A stretch of DNA of 64,000 nucleotides from Deferribacter desulfuricans SSM1. Its GTDB lineage: Bacteria; Chrysiogenota; Deferribacteres; Deferribacterales; Deferribacteraceae. This document shows, one piece after another, positions 1-8,094 of the stretch (positions are counted from its first letter, which is position 1; each line of letters starts with the position of its first letter). Under the pieces are notes generated by a model. The model saw nothing but the letters and a program-made list of their open reading frames with translations, was not told the DNA's origin and made no database searches. Location of the stretch: the NCBI RefSeq assembly GCF_000010985.1, contig NC_013939.1:1145501-1209500 (forward strand), read 5' to 3'. Both the position numbers and the translations under genes were made by a program.

Positions 1-158
1 GTAAAACTTGCAAACATACCTAATACATAGATTGTAAAAGAGATATATTGAGATATTGTGGTACTTTTAGACATTAAAATATAAAATGCAAAAAAACTAA
101 ATATTGTACCGATAAAATGTGTAAAACTGTTTATTGGATCTCTAATCTTTGCAGTCAT
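1..158 (-). CDS. Hemolysin III / PAQR family membrane protein (5' part only)
   Basis: The window edge cuts this gene. From an ATG at 158 the reverse strand reads 52 residues without a stop, beginning MTAKIRDPINSFTHFIG. The KIRDPINSFTHFIG block is the typical N-terminus of the bacterial hemolysin III (YqfA-like, PAQR) family, and it is followed by the first hydrophobic segment. Family members are seven-helix inner-membrane proteins whose cellular role is poorly known; the 'hemolysin' name comes from early heterologous work. An in-frame stop lies eight codons upstream with no other ATG between, which fixes the start. The gene begins 4 bp after the stop of the cytochrome c gene, so it is probably the last gene of that operon. 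Only about a quarter of the usual length (roughly 200 residues) is visible. Confidence 0.7.
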   Translation of the reverse strand, partial: MTAKIRDPINSFTHFIGTIFSFFAFYILMSKSTTISQYISFTIYVLGMFASF

Positions 159-162
159 ATTA

Positions 163-435
163 CTATTTAGAGTAATTTTCTACTAAATAGTTTAAAATGT
201 TTTTATACTCATTTGTACTTAAATTAGCACCGTTTGCTTGCATTTTATCTAAAATTGCTATCCATTCAAGCCTTGATAGTCGTTTATCTTTTACTATTTC
301 GTAAGTGTGGTGACATCTTGAACATTTAGTTTTAACCAATTCTTCTGTTGTCAAATTTTTTTTATTAAAAGATATAAAATAAGCGGCAATAAAAAGTATT
401 GCCGCTAAAATTAATAAATTTTTTCTTTGTTTCAT
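163..435 (-). CDS. Small membrane-anchored monoheme c-type cytochrome
   Basis: A 90-residue protein. Residues 6-22 form one hydrophobic helix (uncleaved anchor or signal peptide) after the basic start MKQRK. CSRCH at 38-42 is a CxxCH heme c site, and Met65 in LDKMQ is a candidate sixth ligand. The remainder is helical and fits a minimal class I cytochrome c on the periplasmic side, acting as an electron carrier; its partners cannot be read from here. The start overlaps the stop of the peptidyl-prolyl isomerase gene by 4 bp (ATGA), so the two are translationally coupled, and a hemolysin III-type gene follows after 4 bp. Family is clear, specific role unknown. Confidence 0.8.
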   Translation of the reverse strand: MKQRKNLLILAAILFIAAYFISFNKKNLTTEELVKTKCSRCHHTYEIVKDKRLSRLEWIAILDKMQANGANLSTNEYKNILNYLVENYSK

Positions 436-1376
436 AAATACCTTTCGATTTTATCCTGTTTTTTCCAATTTTCTATATTACTTTTAATCATGGTTTCCAA
501 TTTCTGATCACTCAAAATTTTAGTTATTTGATCTTTAACCTCATCATAAGATAGTTTTTTCCCTTTTTTCTTATCGACAACCTTTAATATGTGGTAACCA
601 AATTGGGATTTAAAAGGTTTACTAATTTTACCCACTTCAGTTTCAAAAGCAACTTTTTCAAATTCTGGTACAACCTTACCTCTAGTAATATAACCGAGAT
701 CACCGCCCATTTTTGCAGAACCATCTTCAGAGTACTTTTTAGCTAAATCTTCAAAGTTTACACCTTTTTTAAGTTCACTATAAATTTTATCGATAAGTTT
801 TTTTGCTTCTTCATCACTTCTTTTATCGCCAGTTAACAACACAATATGTTTAACATGTACACTATCTTTAATCACAAATTTATCTTTATTTTTATTATAA
901 AAATCTTTTTTCTCTTGTTCACTTACAGTGATTTTAGATTTATATGAATCAAGCTGTTTTTTTACTAAAATATTCTTTTTTATTTTTTCTTTTAATTCAG
1001 TTTCCGTTAGGTTGTTTTTTTGTAAAGCATCTTTATACTCTTTATCAGTTTTAAACCCTGATTTGAGTTCATCTAGTTTTTTATTAACATCATTTTCAAT
1101 ACCTTTGTAAGTAAATGTTTTAGAATGCTGAGCTAAAACTTCTCTATCAATAAGTTGTTCCAATATCTTTTTCTTAATTTCAACTAACTGAGGATTGTTA
1201 AAATCCACGCTACTTGGTGCTATTCCATTTTTCAATAAAAGCTCTGCAATAACAGTATTTACTTCTGACTCATAAATTGCCTTTCCATTGACTTTTGCTG
1301 CAACCTTCTCTTCTGCAAAAGCAAAAGAAACAATAAAGATTGCCAATAAAAATCCTAAAATGATACTTCTTTTCAT
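432..1376 (-). CDS. Periplasmic parvulin-type peptidyl-prolyl isomerase (SurA/PrsA-like)
   Basis: A 314-residue protein. A Sec signal peptide (MKRSIILGFLLAIFIVSFAFA, as residues 1-21) is followed by a charged helical SurA-N-like chaperone region (about 25-165), then one PpiC rotamase domain (about 168-265). The rotamase keeps the VKHIV start, the GGDLGY block and the FGYHIL end of parvulins. Proteins of this kind isomerise X-Pro bonds and chaperone exported or outer-membrane proteins. E. coli SurA has two parvulin domains; this one has a single domain, as in PrsA and many deltaproteobacterial homologues. It is first in an operon with a cytochrome c and a hemolysin III family gene, with a good RBS (AAGGAG) upstream. 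No lipobox Cys is seen, so it is predicted to be soluble in the periplasm. Confidence 0.85.
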   Translation of the reverse strand: MKRSIILGFLLAIFIVSFAFAEEKVAAKVNGKAIYESEVNTVIAELLLKNGIAPSSVDFNNPQLVEIKKKILEQLIDREVLAQHSKTFTYKGIENDVNKKLDELKSGFKTDKEYKDALQKNNLTETELKEKIKKNILVKKQLDSYKSKITVSEQEKKDFYNKNKDKFVIKDSVHVKHIVLLTGDKRSDEEAKKLIDKIYSELKKGVNFEDLAKKYSEDGSAKMGGDLGYITRGKVVPEFEKVAFETEVGKISKPFKSQFGYHILKVVDKKKGKKLSYDEVKDQITKILSDQKLETMIKSNIENWKKQDKIERYL

Positions 1377-1437
1377 AACATGTTCTCCTTTTTCACATTA
1401 AAAATTAGCAAAATACATTGCTGTTTAAACTTTGATA

Positions 1438-1465
1438 TAATTACACCTGAAAAGTTTTAAATCAA
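1438..1465 (-). promoter_or_regulatory. Candidate sigma70 promoter for the isomerase operon
   Basis: On the reverse strand TTGATT (1460-1465) and TAATTA (1438-1443) are 16 bp apart, about 60 bp before the ATG at 1376. It is the best-placed pair in the 249-bp gap. The -10 element is weak, so this is a tentative call. Confidence 0.35.
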
Positions 1466-1581
1466 GCTAAATTTTTTCAAAACAAAAGAATTTTGCGTAA
1501 TAAAAGCAATCTATATTTAAATAAAAAATAAGCATACTATTTTACTATACTTGCAACAAATAATAGATTTACTTTAAAATT

Positions 1582-1630
1582 TAAACTTTGAACGTTGAAC
1601 ATAGAACTTAGAACTTCGTAACTTATTACT
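1582..1630. repeat. Degenerate heptanucleotide tandem repeat
   Basis: Seven consecutive 7-bp units can be read on the plus strand: taaactt, tgaacgt, tgaacat, agaactt, agaactt, cgtaact, tattact. Two units are identical and the others share a GAAC or TAAC core in the same phase. The tract runs into the stop codon of the large MshQ-like gene (TAA at 1626-1628) and lies in the 3' flank of that transcript. No hairpin or U-tract accompanies it, so it is not an obvious terminator. Function unknown. Confidence 0.55.
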
Positions 1631-4600
1631 GTGGTGGTATTTCCTGCCAATCTATTATTATATCTCTACCTCTATAAATACCAAATGTTGCTGTACCACA
1701 AGATTCGTTATCATTCAAATAGTTATAAATAATAGATGAAGTATCAATGCAAATATCAACAGTTCCATAATTATTCTCACCAGGTGTAGTTAAGTGTAAG
1801 CTACCTTTACCTTCACTTATGCCAGTTACATTGTCTATTAAAGAGTTTCCGCTATTTAATTTGTCGGTGTAATTGTCCAATTTAAAATCATTAATACTTA
1901 AACTGTAGTGTGAATCATCAGTATTTAATACCCAATATTTCCCATCCCAATACTGGGTTTCTATATCTAATTCTAAATCTTCGGTTTCTGGGCCATAATT
2001 ATCATAAATTTTTAATCTGCCGTATCTCATTTCACTACCAGTCACAGAAATATTGTCTGGGAGGTTTATGCCAGATACGCTATCATTATCTATAATGCTA
2101 TTTATTTTAAAAGTAAGTTGAGGAATAAATGGTGCAACCTTAGAATTATTATCTCTTATATAAGTAATATTATCATCTCCAAAGGTATAAGTTGCTGAAC
2201 CATCGTTATTAATGGTAAATGTAGCAATTGCTCTATTAATATTTACTGATAGTAGATTACCATCATTGCCAGTAGTTTTATCATCAGTTGTAGGATCGAT
2301 TATACTTATTCCACCAATATCTAATTTAAAAAAATCACCACTATAATTTTTAGTTGTTTGATTGTCTTTATTTTGTGCTTCAATAATAAATTCTGGTTTA
2401 GTCAAGTAAGTTACCGTTTGTCCAGTATATATAAAGTTTCCATTATCATTTAAAACACCATTGGTTTTTGATTTAATAATAAAGTGATCTGGTATAAATC
2501 TACCTATGTTTGCACTTGTGCCAGTAATACTACCTGCACCGAGAAAATCATTGTCAGTGACAGTAAATTTAATTATTCCTACTTCACTAAAAGTTTGATT
2601 AGCAATTGAAGTTATTCCATTTGTAAAATCAAGAGATGTAACACCAATTGTTCCATTATTACCACCAGAAGGTGCAACTAATGTATGAGTTACAGGTATA
2701 TTATTTTCTTGATAATTCTTAGTTACAGGGTTATCTGATAAATCTGTATCAGTATCACTTTGCCAACCTACCGCTTTCACAGTTAAATTGAAATTTTCAC
2801 CTGCTTTTTTGAATACTGTACTATTTGCACCATTATCAGCTTGCCAGTTATTATCAGTAGTATAAACATAAAAACCAAATGGCTTAAAAACCGCTGTATC
2901 AGAGCCAACAGCATAAACAGTTCCATTATCATAAGTAGCTGTAAAACTTAATTTACCAGCCTCTTTGTAAACAACATTAAAAATGGCTGCCCCATTGTTA
3001 TCAAAATTAAGTGTGATGTTATTAGGAAGTGTAATATTATCTATTTCAGGGGCAGTATTTGTTGGATTTGCACTCAAATTATCAAATGTAAAATTAATAT
3101 CAAGGCTTGTATTTTGAAAAGCAGGCACACAGGCTTGGGTTTGGTCATCTTTACGCACAGCCTTAATTGTCACATCTTGAGGTTTATAGGAATATGTATT
3201 TTTAATATCAAAAATAAACCCTGAATCGTAGAAAGTTATATCGCAAGAATCTAAACCTGTTGTAGTATTGTAGCATTTATAACCATTTGTTGCTATAGGA
3301 TTCATATTTGTCAAAGAAAGAGTAATTGTCCCTGCATCATGATGGATTACATCAGCTTTTGTTTCCCCTGTAAAAGAATAGTTTTGTGGTGTAGAATTGT
3401 AATTAAGTGTTACATCTGTAGTTGAAGTATATTCAGTACAAGAAGTTGCATTGTCTGTACATGCTTTTATTGTCACTTTTTCTGGTTGACATGTAAGTCC
3501 GACCCCATCATGCTCAATTAGATAATGATCTAAGATAATTTCTCTTTTTACGAAATTATCACTAAATACAAAAATACTACCTGATTCTTTAATATGGGAG
3601 CGTTCAGAGTCATGATCTTTGTCTTCATCCACAACAAAACCAACTTTATTTTTATCCAGCGAGCATATTCTAAACCATCCTCCATCATCTTCCTTTCTGC
3701 TATTCTTCCATCCAGCTATTAAAGGCGTTTTAGAATAATTATTTTTGAAGCTTACTGTATTACAGTTATTACTCCATCCTTCAAAATATGGTTGTGTTTT
3801 AATAGTTTCATATAGAATTGTGTTATTATCATCATCTACAAAAGAGTCCTGAATATTTCCTTCCGAAACCATGTATGCTACAGTTTCATCTTTGTTAATT
3901 AATCCATCATTTGTTTCACTCATGTCTAATGCTAAATTAAAAGAGTTGGAAGTGATATTGTCAATGACTGCTGTTGACCAAGGAATTAATGCTTTATATG
4001 GTGGTTGTTTTTGAGGATCAGAACTATTTAAGTTGTTTAATGTTTGTATATTAGCAACAACAGCAGGATCACAAAAGTTTACTTTAGTAGTAACTTTTTC
4101 CCACCCGATTATACTTCCATTTGGTGTATATTTCCCTTGAACTTTTTTAGTATTTATTTCACCAACTTCTATATATTGATTACCTAACTTATGAACACCT
4201 TTGTTTATTGCTAAATAGCTAAGTGATTGGGAAATATGTGGGCCATCATACCCTGGGGGTTCTACAATTGTTATATCAAAACCTGTTTTGGTTATGTTTT
4301 TCATTCTAGCGCTTGCGGCATGACCTCCAGTTTTATCTATAACGACAAAGACAGCTGGTGGTTCTCTAAAAGGTTTTTGAAATGTTATATGATCCCAAGT
4401 TTTATTATTATATGTGTTAGTCGTTGTAAATCTACCCCCTTCAAATTCAATTGGTGTTACAATTCCATCATATTCAGGAGTACAGGTACAATTTATAGGT
4501 TCTCTTTCCGTTCCATCCCAATTTTTTCCAGCTTTTTCATTGTTATAAATTGCTTCAATTTGATTTTGAGTTAATAAGCTGTCAAAAATTTTAAATTCAT

Positions 4601-5813
4601 CCATATAGTTTCCGATCGTTTCATCTTTAGTAAAGTCAGTTGAGCTACCAATAATTGATAAAGCTCCATATGTTGCAATATTAACACTATATTCTTGTGA
4701 ATTTCCGTCAATGTATAATTTTGTTTTATCGTTTTCTACTTTTATAGCAAAAAAATGCCAGCCATCGCTTAAAGAAGGTAAATCAATTTCTTTTACATTA
4801 CCATTATTATCATAAACGGCAAATCTATAATTCCCATTATTATCTTTCATAAAAAAACCTATATCTCCAGTACCTTCAACACTCCCAATGATATAAACTT
4901 TATATCCTTGATAAGTATATTGACTTTGGCTTCCTATCAATGGGAATTTTAACCAAAATGTAGTTGTATAATTTGCAGGAAGTTGAAAGGGCTCATCAAT
5001 TGTAATGTATTTTCCATTGAAGTTTGCAACTCGGTAAATTCCTCCACCTGCAGTTATATTATCTATAACATTTGCATTATTTTGTGCAGTGGCATTATGG
5101 TTATTTCCACTACTATCTTTTACTTCACCAGGTGTTCCATCCCAGCTACATTCATCAAAGTAGTAGTCAGCAATTGGTTTTGGTAAGACTATAATATCAT
5201 TTATTGCTGCATAACCAAAATTACATTTAGATTTCGAACCACTAGATACATTTTGAGGTCCTGAACAGTTAAGTGAATTATTTTTATTCTGTTGGTACAC
5301 TACAGTATACGGAACATCTAATGAACCATCTCCATCATTGTCTATACAACTTACAATGACATTATTTACTTTTACAGTAGAATTGCCGTTTTTTTCAAAA
5401 TCACTACAGCTATCATGATCCACATCAATCCATGAGTCAAATATTCTTTGATTACTATCAAATGTTGCAACCGAGCATTGACCAGTTTGCAATCTAGGGT
5501 CATTATTATTTTCTCCTACAAAAAAACCAATATCATACCTTTCAGCTTTATTATCTTTTAGTGTTAATATTATATCAATTGATAATGATTGTCCTTCTAC
5601 ACAAGTAGTAGATTTTCCAGTTGTCAATATATCAACAATAGTTGTAAATTCACCAGCATTACAATTCAAATCTTGGTTAGTTCTTGAACCAGCACAAGTA
5701 AGATTATTAGCTGCAGTTACTTCGTAATCATATGAAAAAACATTGTTTAAGTTATAAATAAGCGAAAAAAGTACTATTAAAATCAATTTGAGTATAGGAA
5801 TATTTCTATTCAT
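1626..5813 (-). CDS. Very large secreted MshQ-like adhesin (LamG, lectin-like repeats, DUF6701)
   Basis: A 1395-residue exported protein with a signal peptide at 1-28. A LamG/concanavalin-like domain lies at about 215-440. Two related lectin-like units follow: one at about 450-560 (with REPPAVFVVIDKTGGH and GFDITIVEP), and a second Cys-containing one at about 660-770. The rest resembles the DUF6701 region of MSHA pilus protein MshQ, ending in RYGRLKIYDNYGPET, YWVLNTDD and the terminal ATFGIYRGRDIIIDW. MshQ proteins are surface- or pilus-associated and thought to aid attachment. No prepilin or MSHA assembly genes are nearby, so this one is an orphan. The sequence is rich in Asn, Asp and Thr. 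The start has a GGAG 5 bp upstream and overlaps a small upstream ORF by 8 bp. Adhesion is inferred from domains. Confidence 0.8.
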   Translation of the reverse strand: MNRNIPILKLILIVLFSLIYNLNNVFSYDYEVTAANNLTCAGSRTNQDLNCNAGEFTTIVDILTTGKSTTCVEGQSLSIDIILTLKDNKAERYDIGFFVGENNNDPRLQTGQCSVATFDSNQRIFDSWIDVDHDSCSDFEKNGNSTVKVNNVIVSCIDNDGDGSLDVPYTVVYQQNKNNSLNCSGPQNVSSGSKSKCNFGYAAINDIIVLPKPIADYYFDECSWDGTPGEVKDSSGNNHNATAQNNANVIDNITAGGGIYRVANFNGKYITIDEPFQLPANYTTTFWLKFPLIGSQSQYTYQGYKVYIIGSVEGTGDIGFFMKDNNGNYRFAVYDNNGNVKEIDLPSLSDGWHFFAIKVENDKTKLYIDGNSQEYSVNIATYGALSIIGSSTDFTKDETIGNYMDEFKIFDSLLTQNQIEAIYNNEKAGKNWDGTEREPINCTCTPEYDGIVTPIEFEGGRFTTTNTYNNKTWDHITFQKPFREPPAVFVVIDKTGGHAASARMKNITKTGFDITIVEPPGYDGPHISQSLSYLAINKGVHKLGNQYIEVGEINTKKVQGKYTPNGSIIGWEKVTTKVNFCDPAVVANIQTLNNLNSSDPQKQPPYKALIPWSTAVIDNITSNSFNLALDMSETNDGLINKDETVAYMVSEGNIQDSFVDDDNNTILYETIKTQPYFEGWSNNCNTVSFKNNYSKTPLIAGWKNSRKEDDGGWFRICSLDKNKVGFVVDEDKDHDSERSHIKESGSIFVFSDNFVKREIILDHYLIEHDGVGLTCQPEKVTIKACTDNATSCTEYTSTTDVTLNYNSTPQNYSFTGETKADVIHHDAGTITLSLTNMNPIATNGYKCYNTTTGLDSCDITFYDSGFIFDIKNTYSYKPQDVTIKAVRKDDQTQACVPAFQNTSLDINFTFDNLSANPTNTAPEIDNITLPNNITLNFDNNGAAIFNVVYKEAGKLSFTATYDNGTVYAVGSDTAVFKPFGFYVYTTDNNWQADNGANSTVFKKAGENFNLTVKAVGWQSDTDTDLSDNPVTKNYQENNIPVTHTLVAPSGGNNGTIGVTSLDFTNGITSIANQTFSEVGIIKFTVTDNDFLGAGSITGTSANIGRFIPDHFIIKSKTNGVLNDNGNFIYTGQTVTYLTKPEFIIEAQNKDNQTTKNYSGDFFKLDIGGISIIDPTTDDKTTGNDGNLLSVNINRAIATFTINNDGSATYTFGDDNITYIRDNNSKVAPFIPQLTFKINSIIDNDSVSGINLPDNISVTGSEMRYGRLKIYDNYGPETEDLELDIETQYWDGKYWVLNTDDSHYSLSINDFKLDNYTDKLNSGNSLIDNVTGISEGKGSLHLTTPGENNYGTVDICIDTSSIIYNYLNDNESCGTATFGIYRGRDIIIDWQEIPPQ

Positions 5814-5997
5814 TAAAACTCCAAATAAGTAGTTTTATTTTATATTTTTTGAAATTTGAATTTTTTTTTACTTCTTGAGAATTAATAAGTAGAAATGAAT
5901 TAAAATAACACTTAATTTCTTCAATTAAATCAAAATTAGATATTTTCATAGAGTTTTGATATTTTAAATATTTAATTATTTTTGTTAACAAACTCAT
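5806..5997 (-). CDS. Hypothetical 63-residue protein upstream of the MshQ-like gene
   Basis: Not recognised. An ATG at 5997 is preceded by TTTTTGGAG with 5 bp spacing, a much better start than the upstream ATG at 6027. The 63-residue product begins MSLLTKIIKYLKYQNSMK. It is Lys/Asn/Ile-rich, with no signal peptide, Cys pair or obvious domain. Its stop overlaps the start of the large secreted protein by 8 bp and it starts about 60 bp after rsmB, so it could be a coupling or leader gene of the adhesin. The RBS and overlap favour a real gene; the composition does not exclude chance. Confidence 0.4.
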   Translation of the reverse strand: MSLLTKIIKYLKYQNSMKISNFDLIEEIKCYFNSFLLINSQEVKKNSNFKKYKIKLLIWSFNE

Positions 5998-6058
5998 AGG
6001 TTCTCCAAAAACTGTTGTGATATTCACATTTTACAATTTATTTTAAATTATTTCAAGG

Positions 6059-7186
6059 CTAATGAGTTTTTTGGAAAACTGCTCCGAAAAATGAGTCCAT
6101 ACCGTTTATTTTTGGTGAAGTCTTGAAAAATTGATTATGAATAAATGTGTTAAAATGATTGTCAGTTAAAATATTGGATATATTTATTAACTTAATGTTT
6201 TTATGATTTTCCAAAAAGTATTCCACCTGTTTTTCATTTTCTTCTTTTAGAAAACTACAGGTTACATAAATTATGTATCCTCCATTTTTTGCCGATTCAA
6301 CAGCTTTGTTAAAAATAGTTCTTTGAAGATTTAAAACCTTTTTTAATGACCTTGGTGTGGTTCTGATATTTAAATCTACATCTCTTCTTAAAGTTCCCAA
6401 GCCAGAGCAGGGCGCATCTATTAATACTGCATCATAAAAGTTTGTTTTTGGCTTTTTGATAATTTTTATTTTTGCATCAGCAATTTTACTTCTTTTAGCT
6501 AATTTTTGTAATCTATTTTTATCTATATCAAAAGCTTCAATGTTTATAGAGTTGTAAAAATGAGAAGCAATTGCCAGAGACTTTCCACCTGTACCAGCAC
6601 AAATATCTAAAATATTATTACCTGGTATTATCGGTAAAAGAAATGTGATGAGTTGGCTTGCTTCATCCTGAATTTCGAAAAAACCTTTTTTAAATTTTTC
6701 CATAACTCTGACATTGATATGACTATCTACAGTTAAACCATATGGTGAAAATTGTGTCGTAATTGTCTTATATTTTTTAAATTTGTTCTCGAATTCTATT
6801 AAAAGTTTTTCTCTGGTGGTTTTTATCATGTTTGCCCTGATTGTAAGAGGTGCACGCTCTAAGAAAAGTGAAAAATCATCAATTGGTATGCTGTCTAAAA
6901 TAAGTTTTGATATTTCTTCATTAAATCCAAGAATATTTACAAATGAACTTTCATCTAAGATTAAATTGTTTTTAATCTCATCAAGCTGCTCTTTAGTTAT
7001 TTTAAAGTCATGGTTTTTAACAAAACCGATAAATCTTATACAATCGTATATAAAATCTAAAATTTCTTTTCTCTGTTTTGAGTTTATATTGAGATTTCTT
7101 ATAAATTTATCAACAGCAATACGAGCTACTAATTTTTCATGATAAATCTTTTTTAAAAGCTCTGAAATTTGTTCTGAAAAATTCAT
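6059..7186 (-). CDS. rsmB: 16S rRNA m5C methyltransferase, RsmB/Sun family
   Basis: A 375-residue protein. An N-terminal NusB-like helical domain (about 1-130) is followed by a Rossmann methyltransferase fold. NILDICAGTGGKSLAIA binds S-adenosylmethionine. DAPCSGLGTLRRD carries the motif IV Cys and YVTCSFLKEEN the motif VI Cys, the release and nucleophile pair of RNA m5C methyltransferases. E. coli RsmB modifies C967 of 16S rRNA, and the NusB-like domain supports this subfamily over RsmF. At 375 residues it is a little shorter than the E. coli protein (429). The start codon shares one base with the stop of the GGDEF gene (TAATG), so the two are coupled, with lysS upstream. Confidence 0.85.
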   Translation of the reverse strand: MNFSEQISELLKKIYHEKLVARIAVDKFIRNLNINSKQRKEILDFIYDCIRFIGFVKNHDFKITKEQLDEIKNNLILDESSFVNILGFNEEISKLILDSIPIDDFSLFLERAPLTIRANMIKTTREKLLIEFENKFKKYKTITTQFSPYGLTVDSHINVRVMEKFKKGFFEIQDEASQLITFLLPIIPGNNILDICAGTGGKSLAIASHFYNSINIEAFDIDKNRLQKLAKRSKIADAKIKIIKKPKTNFYDAVLIDAPCSGLGTLRRDVDLNIRTTPRSLKKVLNLQRTIFNKAVESAKNGGYIIYVTCSFLKEENEKQVEYFLENHKNIKLINISNILTDNHFNTFIHNQFFKTSPKINGMDSFFGAVFQKTH

Positions 7187-8094
7187 TATTCAACAAAGGT
7201 AAATCTATTCCTACCAGAATTTTTACTCATATAAAGTCCAATATCTGCATTTGCTAACATTTCTTTTGCTGATTTATATTTGTCATTATATTCAGTAAAA
7301 CCAGCGCTAAAGGTTATTTTTATTTTGTAATCTTCAAATTCAAAAATATGATTTGTTACTACATCTTTGATTTTTTCTAATACTTTTTCTGTACAAGTTT
7401 TATCACAATCTGGAATTATTATTCCAAACTCTTCCCCACCATATCTTGCCACAATATCTGTTTTCCTCGTGTTTTCTTTGAGTATTTTTGCAAAATCTTT
7501 TAAAACTTTGTCTCCTGCAAGATGTCCATATGTATCATTTACTTTTTTGAAAAAATCTATATCAAGAATCGCAACATTAAAAATTTTATTAGTCTTTTTG
7601 GCTAAGGTAAAATACTCACGTAATTTTTTTTGAAAAAAAGAATGATTGTATAGGTTTGTTAAATTATCTTTATTTACAAGATCTTCCATTTTTTCTTTTT
7701 CTTCAAGGACATATGTAGATGCGAATGCAAGGTCAAAAACATTATCATAAATCTCATTTATTTTTTTATTTTTATTTTTTAGCATATTTAGAATAGAATT
7801 CATAAATAACTTTGAATCATCTAAATAAAAAAACTTTTCGTGGACTAATACAACCTTCTGTGCCATCATTTCTTTTATCTCTTTATCTATGAAATCATCA
7901 TCATAAATAACAAAGATATCATTATCATGCCTTAATAAAGTAGAAAATAAACCACTTTGTTTTATACTCACAAATATTATACTATCTTTTATATTTAAAA
8001 GGTTATCAACTTCCGCAATAATTTTACATCCTATATCAGATAAAAATTTTTCACATTTATTATTTAGTCCATCATTATACGCATAAAAGCTCAT
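7186..8094 (-). CDS. GGDEF diguanylate cyclase with an unrecognised N-terminal domain
   Basis: A 302-residue cytoplasmic protein. The C-terminal half (about 140-302) is a GGDEF domain with the signature GGEEF at 219-223, the DIDFFKKVNDTYGH metal/GTP block at 178-191, and RKTD at 210-213, five residues before the signature, which fits the RxxD inhibitory site for cyclic di-GMP. It should therefore make c-di-GMP from GTP under feedback control. The N-terminal about 115 residues look alpha/beta, perhaps a degenerate receiver; acidic residues cluster at 65-67 but I cannot assign a phospho-acceptor. The gene overlaps lysS (4 bp) and rsmB (1 bp), so signalling is physically tied to translation genes. 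Its input is unknown. Confidence 0.85.
   Translation of the reverse strand: MSFYAYNDGLNNKCEKFLSDIGCKIIAEVDNLLNIKDSIIFVSIKQSGLFSTLLRHDNDIFVIYDDDFIDKEIKEMMAQKVVLVHEKFFYLDDSKLFMNSILNMLKNKNKKINEIYDNVFDLAFASTYVLEEKEKMEDLVNKDNLTNLYNHSFFQKKLREYFTLAKKTNKIFNVAILDIDFFKKVNDTYGHLAGDKVLKDFAKILKENTRKTDIVARYGGEEFGIIIPDCDKTCTEKVLEKIKDVVTNHIFEFEDYKIKITFSAGFTEYNDKYKSAKEMLANADIGLYMSKNSGRNRFTFVE

Noticed and set aside
4227-4574. Plus-strand 115-residue frame inside the MshQ-like gene
   Set aside because: It is a shadow of the large coding frame, with no RBS and unusual composition.
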